64,000 nucleotides of DNA, taken from positions 62,001 to 126,000 of the forward strand of contig CAYPFR010000009.1 of NCBI GenBank assembly GCA_964410285.1, written 5' to 3'. The notes beneath the pieces are model-generated. The model saw nothing but the letters and a program-made list of their open reading frames with translations. It was not told where the DNA came from and ran no database searches. Of the stretch, positions 8,145 through 15,317 are shown in pieces. Every line of letters starts with the position of its first letter. Position 1 is the stretch's first letter. This DNA comes from Fretibacter sp964410285. GTDB lineage: Bacteria > Pseudomonadota > Alphaproteobacteria > Caulobacterales > Maricaulaceae. The position numbers and the translations under genes are program-made.

Positions 8145-9026
8145 ATGTCTTTATCGTTAGTTGATCACAGCAATACTGGTTACCAAGTTCATTACGCAGG
8201 AGAGAATTCGCCACTGTCGGTATTTTACGATGATGAGCCTGAGACAGTAGAACCTTACAATGATTTTTTGATGAACCAAGGGTTTACAACTATACTTACT
8301 AACGACCACAATTTAGCCAAACAGGCATTCATAAAATATGGAAATACAGCATCATATTTGTTCGATATGCAAGTGAAGGGGGTTCCTAAAATCGGGAAAA
8401 GAAAAACCCATGATGGAACAGCTGTTGGACTGACATTGATTTGCGATATTACTCAAAATGGCATTAAGAATCATATTTCTCATTGCGCAACTTTGACTCA
8501 ATACAAGGCAAGTGAAGAGGCGGCGATGCCATTTGATGTTCTTGCCCAGAACGGTCAAGCTGTTACGCGTCTAAGTAAACAAGAAACATTTGACAAGTTT
8601 GAACGTTTTGTAAGAAAATATACTAGAGATTTTCTAGATAATATATCCATGGATTGGCTTTCCACAAATGTTTCCGGTGTAGAAAAGGCGTATGATGAAT
8701 TGCAGTTATCTGAGGCCCAATTGGACTCTGATGAGATAACGGCCAAACTAATGGGCTATTCGGGCGTTAGATATAATTTATGGAAAAAGAACAAGGAGCG
8801 CATACTAAAGACTGCAAGTAGCGACCTTAATGAGCGTGTTAAGGCTCTTATATATATTAAACACAACATGATTTTACACTGTGGAGAAAAACCAAAAGCA
8901 CAAGCTGATTGGATCCATCAAGAACGCGTGGAATTGTCGGGCTTAAGCGCGTGGGAATGTCTTACGTCTGGTGATTTAGCAGGTATAGATGCCGTCGCTC
9001 ATTACATAAACCGCGTTATTGGGTAG
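8145..9026 (+). CDS. receiver domain fused to MbcA/ParS-like antitoxin domain
   Basis: A 293-residue two-part protein. Residues about 22-140 look like a response-regulator receiver: acidic Asp29-Asp30-Glu31 and candidate phospho-Asp74, with the same 44-residue spacing as Asp13 to Asp57 of CheY; THDGTAVGLTL resembles the DGlxLl helix and HCATLT the Thr strand. An insertion (VKGVPKIGKRK) follows Asp74. Residues about 185-293 resemble Xre/MbcA/ParS antitoxins: a weak HTH-like part (EITAKLMGYSGVRYNLW) and the C-terminal toxin-binding domain (GLSAWECLTSGD near the end). GGGGGA precedes the start by 5 bases. It is followed 10 bases later by the RES gene. I infer an antitoxin whose state is set by phosphorylation. 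Confidence 0.65.
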   Translation: MSLSLVDHSNTGYQVHYAGENSPLSVFYDDEPETVEPYNDFLMNQGFTTILTNDHNLAKQAFIKYGNTASYLFDMQVKGVPKIGKRKTHDGTAVGLTLICDITQNGIKNHISHCATLTQYKASEEAAMPFDVLAQNGQAVTRLSKQETFDKFERFVRKYTRDFLDNISMDWLSTNVSGVEKAYDELQLSEAQLDSDEITAKLMGYSGVRYNLWKKNKERILKTASSDLNERVKALIYIKHNMILHCGEKPKAQADWIHQERVELSGLSAWECLTSGDLAGIDAVAHYINRVIG

Positions 9027-9036
9027 TGGCAGAATT

Positions 9037-9654
9037 ATGAGAGTCTACAGAGTGTGCGGGGATAGAACTAACCCGAAAGCATTGAAAAGATATGGTTTTA
9101 GCATAGGTTTTGAGCCGTTAGATGATCGGTTGGATATAATGCGAGTGGTCTCAGAAGACATAAAGTATGCTTTTAAATTGGGTAAGCCTCCACAATCAAG
9201 TCGCTACAGTGACGGAAGCTGGAATGTTCTTTATACGGCAGAAGATCATGAAACAGCATTGTGTGAAGTGGCTTACCATAACCGTAAACATTGGTTGGCT
9301 GAACATAAGAGAAAACCTACGACTAGAAAGTACCGGCTCACAAAAAAAATTATGTATTCACTGAATATAAATTGTTCAGATCAGAAAATTAAGTCATTTT
9401 CGGATAAACGGCTTACAGCGGCCAATGATTATTCTGTCACTCAGAATTGTGCTCGAAAAGCGATCACATCAGGCAAGTTGTCAATTAAGGCCCCCTCTGC
9501 TCGAAAGAAGGGAGGAATTTGCTATCCGATTTTTGATATGTCATGCGTCGACTTAAGAATAGGGGAAGACACAAAGTTCTCTTTAAGATGGAATATCGCT
9601 AAAGATGAACTGTTATATAATTCAAAGACCCAAATTGCCCTTTGGCAGATATAA
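9037..9654 (+). CDS. RES domain protein, probable toxin (NAD+-targeting family)
   Basis: A 205-residue RES-family protein. With the ATG at 9037 as start (a TTG at 9019 overlaps the upstream stop), the hallmark residues are Arg56 (in SSRYSDG), Tyr66 (in LYTAED), Glu77 (in ALCEVAYH) and Ser154 (in APSARKKGG). These match the Arg-Glu-Ser set of RES toxins such as MbcT (NAD+ phosphorylase) and ParT (ADP-ribosyltransferase acting on Prs). RES toxins normally sit behind an Xre/MbcA/ParS antitoxin, as here, but this antitoxin carries a receiver domain. It is the last gene before the right att site, a usual cargo or defence position. The reaction on NAD+ is inferred from the family. Confidence 0.75.
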   Translation: MRVYRVCGDRTNPKALKRYGFSIGFEPLDDRLDIMRVVSEDIKYAFKLGKPPQSSRYSDGSWNVLYTAEDHETALCEVAYHNRKHWLAEHKRKPTTRKYRLTKKIMYSLNINCSDQKIKSFSDKRLTAANDYSVTQNCARKAITSGKLSIKAPSARKKGGICYPIFDMSCVDLRIGEDTKFSLRWNIAKDELLYNSKTQIALWQI

Positions 9655-9689
9655 CGAAATCAGTTTATGTGAGTTCTAAATCATACAGA

Positions 9690-9765
9690 TATTTTCGGCA
9701 CGTAAAAGGCACACCGATTATGAATTTCAATGATCCTACGTGCTTTTTCTTGGTTTTCATGACTG
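9690..9765 (+). terminator. possible terminator after the RES gene
   Basis: GCACGTA (about 9699-9705) is repeated inverted as TACGTGC followed by TTTTT (about 9738-9749). A 7-bp stem with a long loop of about 30 bases and a T run is compatible with termination of the kinase-antitoxin-RES transcript, but the loop is too long to be sure. Confidence 0.3.
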
Positions 9766-9827
9766 CGTATGATTTTAAAAAGCTTATAAAACAACACCTT
9801 GCAATTTTAGTGGTTTAGTCTAAGTCA

Positions 9828-9887
9828 CTGCTAAGGGAGTATGGGCCAAAAGCTCATCGAGGGTTCGAATCCCTTCGTCTCCGCCAC
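9828..9887 (+). repeat. putative attR (tRNA-Ser 3' half remnant)
   Basis: Second tRNA-Ser-like 3' half: CTGCTAAGGG loop, a variable-arm stem (about 9841-9846 with 9851-9856), T arm and CCA at 9884-9886. Upstream sequence does not pair as an anticodon stem, so this is not a functional tRNA. It is the direct-repeat partner of 8-66. The stretch between them (about 9.8 kb) is AT-rich and carries recombinases, transfer genes and cargo. Confidence 0.7.
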
Positions 9888-10366
9888 TTTTTTCTGGCGC
9901 AAACCGACCTCACTCATTGACACACAAAGAAGGCCGTAGTTACGGTGACTTAGAAGGATATATCTGTCTAAACGTGCTACAGAGACGTCTCGATAGGCCG
10001 TATTTAGCCGTTTATTATGCACTTATCTCTGAAGGCGATTTTGGAGCTCCTCAATGTAATTAAATTATTAGGAGTTTAGAATTTTCAGTACCCATGACAG
10101 CCATATTACTTTTTTTATTATTGAGTATTAAGCATTCATTTGAATTTCAAAACATGCCTATAAAGCAGATGTTTTTAATTAGCATTCTAGCGGTAGTAAT
10201 GAATGAAATTATCTTTATGTATTTGAGACGTTCATCTAAATAACTATTCTCGAACGAAGCGAAATTCCAAGTTCCAGGATAAAGCCGGGTCAGGCTGACC
10301 AAATTCAAACTTTGATTAAGCAAATTTAATTTCAATTATCTTCAGATTACTGATGACCCGATTCCG
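9888..10366. other. scar region between attR and insertion sequence
   Basis: AT-rich stretch with no recognisable gene. A reading frame from about 9907 to 10060 stays open on the + strand (containing GRSYGDLEGYICLN) and may be a gene remnant. GGTCA-GGC-TGACC near 10290 is a short hairpin. The region may be the decayed flank of an earlier insertion. Confidence 0.35.
10094..10243 (+). CDS. possible small membrane peptide (49 aa)
   Basis: ATG to TAA frame of 49 codons with two hydrophobic stretches (TAILLFLLLS near the start, MFLISILAVVM in the middle) and a basic tail (LRRSSK). This pattern fits a small membrane peptide, such as a type I toxin or a remnant of a larger membrane protein. GGAG at 10071 is too far upstream to be a good ribosome site. 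It lies between the right att site and the insertion sequence, so it could equally be chance in AT-rich DNA. Confidence 0.25.
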   Translation: MTAILLFLLLSIKHSFEFQNMPIKQMFLISILAVVMNEIIFMYLRRSSK

Positions 10367-10380
10367 CTGGTCTGCGCCCT
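10367..10380 (+). repeat. left terminal inverted repeat of IS3 element
   Basis: CTGGTCTGCGCCCT, identical to the reverse complement of 11603-11616. Weaker similarity extends about 14 bases further inward. Confidence 0.75.
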
Positions 10381-10433
10381 GATTGGTCCCTCATTTGAAA
10401 GTAGAGTCTGTCTAACATTGGAGATGGACCAAA

Positions 10434-10697
10434 ATGAGAAAGTCACGGTTTAGCGAAGAGCAGATTATTGCGATATTAGCGGAGCAGGAACGCGGTATGG
10501 CGACGACGGAAGTGTGCCGCCGCCATGGTATTAGTTCGGCGACTTTTTATAAGTGGAAAGCCAAGTTTGGCGGCATGGATGTTTCCGATGCACGCAAGCT
10601 CAAGACTTTGGAGACAGAGAATGCGCATCTCAAGCGCCTTCTGGCTGACAGCATGCTGGACAATATGATTTTGAAGGATCTGCTGGGAAAGAGCTGA
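10434..10697 (+). CDS. IS3-family transposase OrfA
   Basis: An 87-residue helix-turn-helix protein that binds the IS ends. The start MRKSRFSEEQII and the HTH segment TTEVCRRHGISSATFYKW are classical for IS3-family OrfA, and a C-terminal leucine-zipper-like helix (LETENAHLKRLLAD) follows. The slippery heptamer GGGAAAG at 10685-10691, in the right phase 3 bases before the stop, would allow a -1 shift into orfB to give the OrfAB transposase. Confidence 0.93.
   Translation: MRKSRFSEEQIIAILAEQERGMATTEVCRRHGISSATFYKWKAKFGGMDVSDARKLKTLETENAHLKRLLADSMLDNMILKDLLGKS
10685..10691 (+). promoter_or_regulatory. -1 ribosomal frameshift heptamer
   Basis: G GGA AAG in the orfA frame fits the X XXY YYZ pattern. 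After a -1 shift the frame reads through GAG CTG ACG ACA CCA CAA straight into orfB at 10709 without a stop. IS3 elements commonly make their transposase in this way. Confidence 0.6.
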
Positions 10698-10708
10698 CGA
10701 CACCACAA

Positions 10709-11593
10709 TTGCGGCGGACGGCAGCTTTGCGGGCACTTGAGAATTACGAGATATCTCAGCGCCGGGCCTGCCGGCTTGTCGGTGTCGATCCAAAGACCGT
10801 CGGGCGAAAGCGAGAACCAGATAATCCACATATCCGTGAACGGATGCGTGAGATTGCCGGAGACCGCAGACGTTTTGGCTACCGGCGTATTGGTCTGATG
10901 TTGGAGCAGGAAGGGATTTATATGAATCACAAGAAGCTAAGACGTATTTACCGAGAAGAAGGTCTGTCTGTGCGCCGTCGTAAGGGTCGCAAGCGCGCTC
11001 AGGGCACCCGTCGTCCACTGGAGATGCCATCGGGGACTGGCGAACGCTGGTCGCTAGACTTCATGTCAGATGTTTTTGGCGAAAGCCGCCGGTTCCGACT
11101 TCTTAATGTCATTGATGACTATACGCGTGAGTGCTTGGCGATTGTTCCGGATACGTCCATATCTGGCTCCCGCGTGGCCAGAGAACTCGACAGGCTCACC
11201 CGGCTTTACGGAAAGCCAAAAACCATAGTGTCGGACAATGGAAGCGAGCTAACCAGTCGAGCCATTCTTGAATGGCAGAATGAGACGGGGGTGAACTGGC
11301 ATTATATTGCCCCCGGCAAGCCGACCCAGAATGCCTTTGTTGAAAGCTTTAATGCCAGAGTGCGTGATGAGTGTCTCAATGAAGAGGTTTTCTCGTCCCT
11401 GAAAGACGCGCGACACAAACTGGCGAAGTGGCGATACGACTACAACCACAAAAGACCACATTCAGCATTGGGAGGACGGCCTCCGGCCGTCGCCCGCCAT
11501 TCGCTTGGACTCGTGAGGTGCGGTCACGCGCCAGGCGGGCTTGCCAAGCCGAAACACAAGGATTATCAACCCCAAGTCTCTACAATTACATGA
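10709..11593 (+). CDS. IS3-family transposase OrfB (DDE integrase)
   Basis: Catalytic transposase part of about 294 residues, in the -1 frame relative to orfA. An HTH_21-like region (FGYRRIGLMLEQEGI) precedes the rve integrase core with an intact DDE triad: Asp in SLDFMSD, Asp in VSDNGSE and Glu in NAFVESFN. It ends with the usual YNHKRPHSALGG segment. The TTG start at 10709 is nominal; the protein is probably made as an OrfAB fusion by frameshifting. No inactivating mutation is visible, so the element may still be able to move. Confidence 0.93.
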   Translation: MRRTAALRALENYEISQRRACRLVGVDPKTVGRKREPDNPHIRERMREIAGDRRRFGYRRIGLMLEQEGIYMNHKKLRRIYREEGLSVRRRKGRKRAQGTRRPLEMPSGTGERWSLDFMSDVFGESRRFRLLNVIDDYTRECLAIVPDTSISGSRVARELDRLTRLYGKPKTIVSDNGSELTSRAILEWQNETGVNWHYIAPGKPTQNAFVESFNARVRDECLNEEVFSSLKDARHKLAKWRYDYNHKRPHSALGGRPPAVARHSLGLVRCGHAPGGLAKPKHKDYQPQVSTIT

Positions 11594-11602
11594 GGGCGCC
11601 TA

Positions 11603-11616
11603 AGGGCGCAGACCAG
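11603..11616 (-). repeat. right terminal inverted repeat of IS3 element
   Basis: AGGGCGCAGACCAG, the exact reverse complement of the 14 bases at the left end. Confidence 0.75.
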
Positions 11617-11689
11617 TATCAATAAGCGCTGGAAAAAAGGTACACGCATCGTCATTGGCGATGAAGTTTATATTTCCAAAGGCCGCTAA
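11617..11689 (+). pseudogene. 3' remnant of a gene cut by the insertion sequence
   Basis: Directly after the IS, one frame reads INKRWKKGTRIVIGDEVYIS and then KGR-stop (TAA 11687-11689). The residue pattern looks coding and faintly recalls the C-terminal end of a LytTR DNA-binding domain, but it is too short to assign. No matching 5' part is recognisable left of the IS. Confidence 0.3.
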
Positions 11690-12049
11690 TCCATGACCCA
11701 GATATTCTATGACTTCTCATGATGCAGACTGATTATTTGGCTTTTTGATGTCAGAATTACGAGGCCGATGATACGGGCGTCATAACGCGGCGTCGGAAGC
11801 TCTCAAGCTTTTGCACGCGTAGGCCCGAAAAGCGGCGAAATCGCTAAGGCGGGTTAACTTTTGATTAGCCCCTTGATAACCCTCTTTTTTCACCTCTCGT
11901 TAGGCGATGCCCCTCTTCAATAATCCTTAACCATAAAGCGAAGGAAAAGGACCACCTGTCGCCTGAAAATCGCTGCATTTATAGTCTTTTACGGCCAAAA
12001 TCAGTGCCGCGTTTACGAGATGTAAGGGCTATTGGTTTAAAGCTTTCCT
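11690..12049 (+). promoter_or_regulatory. upstream region of polysaccharide cluster
   Basis: Gene-free 360 bases ahead of the sugar transferase. TTAA-N7-TTAG at 11854-11868 matches the CtrA half-site pattern (TTAA-N7-TTAA) with one mismatch. A long leader is possible. No riboswitch is recognised. Confidence 0.35.
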
Positions 12050-13711
12050 ATGAATAGTGGAAACCATATGAAACCGTCACACGACTCAAAGAAGGCAGCG
12101 GGCCAGCCTCTAAACGCGGGAAAAACACCCTCAGGCGTTGCGCCGGCGCAGTCTTCAAAGCCGAATACTGCCCGCCCTTCGCCCGTGGATGCGCGGCGCG
12201 TTGAACGTTTGGATGCGTTTGCGGCGCGGGTTTCTGCCCCTCCGCCGCCCGGCGTAAAAGAGCGCCGCGGCAAACGCAAACGCTTAACTGATCTTGATGT
12301 GCCCACTCGCCAGATAAACGGCAATGCCCTTCGCTTTAGTCTGCGCGCGCTTGATGTTGTCGTCGTTACATTGATTATCACCGCCGCCGTTTGGACCTCC
12401 TATATCGGGCAGAACGATCGCGGCGTGATAGCCCCGATTGCCGCCGCCTTGCTTGGCGCATTCATGTTTACTTTCATGCTCTTTTCTCTCAAGGCCCATA
12501 GATTTGCCCCATCAGAGACCTATGGCGCGCACATGAAAAAGGTCGCGACCGCCGCCGCCGCTGCACTTGGCCTCTGGCTTACTGCCGCACTTTTGACGCG
12601 GCCCGATACATTTTTCCCAGATGCCCTTGCGGTTGCCGGTATTGCCGCGACCTTCGGCCTATTTGCGCTGCACTCTGCTTATTATGCCTATACGCGCAAT
12701 TTGCACAAACGCGGCGCGCTCACGCCCAATATTGTTATGCTAGGGGCTACAGAATCCGCTCGCCGCCTCATTGAAGCCAATGCCAAGACGCATGAGCTTA
12801 ATATCATCGCTATATTTGATGATCGTATCGCCCGAGCGCCGCTCAATATTCACGGCGTGCCGGTTATCGGCACAATCGACGATATGCTTGGATGGGAAAA
12901 GCTTCCCTATGTTAACCGCATTGTCGTGACCCTGCCGAGCATGGCGCAGGCCCGCAAAGAGGAATTTATCAAGCAGGTCCGTCTTGTGCCCAATAGCATT
13001 GCCTTCCTTGTCGACGAGTTTGAAAACCTCAACCATGTCCGGCAGCGCCTGTCTGAAATTGCCCAAGTATCTATGCGTGACGTCACCGGCAAGCCCAAAA
13101 GCGGACGCCATACGGCCATCAAGCGACTAACAGATATTGCGCTTTCCTCGGCGGCATTACTAATTGGCGGTCCAATCCTCGCGCTGATTGCCTTGGCGAT
13201 TAAAATCGACAGTCCAGGGCCCGCTTTGTTTAAACAAAAGCGCCACGGCTTTAACAACCGTGTGTTTGAGGTGTATAAATTCCGTTCCATGAAGGTAGAG
13301 ATGCAGGACCTTGATGCCAAGAAACAAGTCACGAAAAATGATGACCGTGTGACAAAGCTTGGCCGATTTATCCGCAAAACCTCCATTGATGAAATGCCGC
13401 AATTGATCAATGTGCTAAAAGGCGAAATGTCACTTGTTGGGCCACGCCCACACGCCGTAGGCATGCGCACAGAAGGCAAAGACAGTATTGACCTGGTCGC
13501 GGAATATGCTCACCGCCACCGCGTTAAGCCAGGGATTACCGGTTGGGCGCAAATCAATGGCTCTCGCGGGGCTTTGCTCAATCAGGCCGATGTTGCCCGC
13601 CGCGTCCAGCTTGATGTGGAATATATTGAGCGAAGCAATTTCTTCTTTGATCTGATGATCATGATTAAGACCCTCCCCTGCCTGCTTGGCGATAGCGATA
13701 CGATACGGTGA
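12050..13711 (+). CDS. hfsE: undecaprenyl-phosphate sugar phosphotransferase (HfsE-like)
   Basis: A 553-residue polyisoprenyl-phosphate hexose-1-phosphate transferase that loads the first sugar of the repeat unit onto the lipid carrier at the inner membrane. Residues 1-90 are polar and Pro/Ala-rich, then about four to five membrane segments (100-220), a nucleotide-binding-like domain (NIVMLGATESARRLIEAN) and the C-terminal bacterial sugar transferase domain from about 345 (KRLTDIALSS, KFRSM, IDEMPQLINVLKGEMSLVGP, KPGITGWAQ). ATG 12068, with GTGGA just upstream, is an alternative start. It is first in the cluster and 40 bases before the flippase. Gene order with the following genes matches the Caulobacter hfs locus; the symbol is given on that basis. 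Confidence 0.85.
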   Translation: MNSGNHMKPSHDSKKAAGQPLNAGKTPSGVAPAQSSKPNTARPSPVDARRVERLDAFAARVSAPPPPGVKERRGKRKRLTDLDVPTRQINGNALRFSLRALDVVVVTLIITAAVWTSYIGQNDRGVIAPIAAALLGAFMFTFMLFSLKAHRFAPSETYGAHMKKVATAAAAALGLWLTAALLTRPDTFFPDALAVAGIAATFGLFALHSAYYAYTRNLHKRGALTPNIVMLGATESARRLIEANAKTHELNIIAIFDDRIARAPLNIHGVPVIGTIDDMLGWEKLPYVNRIVVTLPSMAQARKEEFIKQVRLVPNSIAFLVDEFENLNHVRQRLSEIAQVSMRDVTGKPKSGRHTAIKRLTDIALSSAALLIGGPILALIALAIKIDSPGPALFKQKRHGFNNRVFEVYKFRSMKVEMQDLDAKKQVTKNDDRVTKLGRFIRKTSIDEMPQLINVLKGEMSLVGPRPHAVGMRTEGKDSIDLVAEYAHRHRVKPGITGWAQINGSRGALLNQADVARRVQLDVEYIERSNFFFDLMIMIKTLPCLLGDSDTIR

Positions 13712-13751
13712 TGATATACATATCTAACTATATAATGCTGGATCGCGCCGC

Positions 13752-15317
13752 ATGATTGGCCGTTCCGCATTGGCCTACGTGCCCGTTAATCTCGCCAGTG
13801 TTATTTATAGCTTTGGCGGATTGGCCGTGCTTACGCGCCTGTTTGAACCGGCTGAATATGGCCGTTATGCGCTCGCAATGATCACTATGCTTGCGGTACA
13901 TATGGGCCTGTTCACATGGCTTGAAGCTGCCATGGCGCGCTTTCAAGCACGTGCGGAGCGCGAGGAGGATGTCAATTCACACCTTAAAACAATTTACAGC
14001 TATGCGGTGATGACCACGCTTATTGGCTGGTCTGCGGCAATGCTGCTGCTGTTTGTCCTGCCCTTGGAGCCTGCTCTGCAAACGGTTTTAGCCTTTGCGA
14101 TTAGTTCAACATGCTTCCAGCTCTTTTTAAACCTAGGCACCGAAGCCCATAAAGCCGCCCATCGTATCACGCGTTACAGTGCAGTTTACAGCTCTCATTT
14201 GCTGCTGAGTTTTGTGGTTGGCATTCTGGTTATTCTCGCCACGCCCCTCAAGGAATCAGGCCCATTTGTGGGGTTAATGGTCGCCTCTTTCACCCTCCTA
14301 TTATTTGATCTTCCCTTTATGATCAAAAAGATGCGCGGCGGGAAAGTCCAGCGCGAGAAGTTCAACACCTATATGCGCTACGGCATGCCAATCTCGATCT
14401 CACTTTTGCTGACATATACGCTGGCGTCAGGGGATATGTATATTATTACCGCTATGCTCGGAAATGCAGCCGCGGGTGAATATTCTGCTAGCTATAATTT
14501 CGCAAACAGATCTCTTGATATTTTATTTGTCTGGCTTGGTATGGCGGCTACGCCGCTCGCCGTAACGGCCTTTGAACATGAAGGCCTGCAAAAATCCAAA
14601 GAGATCATGCACACTTATGCGTCCGTTCTTTTGTTTATCTCCCTGCCTGCCGCTACGGGCATGGCGCTTGTTGCCTCGGACGTGGGCTTTATCCTCGGCG
14701 AGGGCGTACGCGACGGCGCGGTAAAAATCATGCCTCTCATTGCGTTTGCGGGCGTCCTAAACGGCATGATTAGCTATTATGCCCACCGCGCCTTTATGCT
14801 TTCGGGGAAGACAGGCATGTTTGTCTGGGCCATGGTGCCGCCCGTGATTTTAAACATTGGACTGAACATATATCTCATTCCAATTTTCGGGCTCATGGGA
14901 GCTGTCTACGCAACTGTCGCAGCCTATGCCCTTGGGTTGGTTATCTCGATTGCTCTGGGGCGGCGGTATTATCCCCTTCCCTTGCCTGTGCGGGCTTGCG
15001 GCGAAGTGCTTGCGGCGTGCGGTGTCATGGCGGCGATTGTTTTGATGTTGCCCATACCGGATTTCGTACCCGACTTTATCTCACTTGTGCTCAAAGCCAT
15101 GGTCGGCATCGTTGTCTACGGCGCGGTGTCTTACGCCATCAATGCCGCAAATTGCAAAGATTTAGCACAAGAGCTTTACGCCAAATATAAAGGCTACAAA
15201 AATCAGGCTCAGACAAAAAGCATCGATGCCTCGAAGACGCCGCCTCAAGGGGAGAACTTTGAGCCTGCGCCAAAGGGGGATCCCGAAATTGATAATTTGG
15301 AATTGGGAGCCGTATAA
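13752..15317 (+). CDS. hfsF: polysaccharide flippase, Wzx/MOP family (HfsF-like)
   Basis: A 521-residue membrane protein with 12 to 14 hydrophobic segments, of the MATE/Wzx (MOP) superfamily. It flips undecaprenyl-linked repeat units across the inner membrane. The first 20 residues (SALAYVPVNLASVIYSFGGL) and internal repeats such as FGLMGAVYATVAAYALGLV are typical. About 60 hydrophilic residues follow the last membrane helix, rich in Lys, Pro and Glu. Its stop overlaps the next start (TAATG), indicating translational coupling in the hfs operon. Confidence 0.88.
   Translation: MIGRSALAYVPVNLASVIYSFGGLAVLTRLFEPAEYGRYALAMITMLAVHMGLFTWLEAAMARFQARAEREEDVNSHLKTIYSYAVMTTLIGWSAAMLLLFVLPLEPALQTVLAFAISSTCFQLFLNLGTEAHKAAHRITRYSAVYSSHLLLSFVVGILVILATPLKESGPFVGLMVASFTLLLFDLPFMIKKMRGGKVQREKFNTYMRYGMPISISLLLTYTLASGDMYIITAMLGNAAAGEYSASYNFANRSLDILFVWLGMAATPLAVTAFEHEGLQKSKEIMHTYASVLLFISLPAATGMALVASDVGFILGEGVRDGAVKIMPLIAFAGVLNGMISYYAHRAFMLSGKTGMFVWAMVPPVILNIGLNIYLIPIFGLMGAVYATVAAYALGLVISIALGRRYYPLPLPVRACGEVLAACGVMAAIVLMLPIPDFVPDFISLVLKAMVGIVVYGAVSYAINAANCKDLAQELYAKYKGYKNQAQTKSIDASKTPPQGENFEPAPKGDPEIDNLELGAV

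Larger units (their letters stand above)
10368..11615 (+). mobile_element. IS3-family insertion sequence
   Basis: Complete-looking insertion sequence with overlapping-frame orfA and orfB and terminal inverted repeats. The left repeat is around 10367-10380 and the right around 11603-11616; 14 bases are identical (CTGGTCTGCGCCCT) and partial similarity continues inward to CCCTCAT. Ends beginning TG and finishing CA are usual for IS3 elements, hence the chosen borders. No target duplication is visible at these borders. Its base composition is GC-richer than the element on its left. It sits just outside the att site and ahead of a gene remnant. Confidence 0.8.

Noticed and set aside
9831..10022. 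Minus-strand frame of 63 codons over the right tRNA remnant
   Set aside because: It is read through tRNA-derived sequence and shows no protein-like family pattern; chance frame.
10476..11030. Long minus-strand frame inside the IS
   Set aside because: It is the antisense shadow of the transposase genes, which carry all recognisable motifs.
10365..11618. Target-site duplication around the IS
   Set aside because: The 3 to 4 bases outside the inverted repeats differ on the two sides, so no duplication is claimed.
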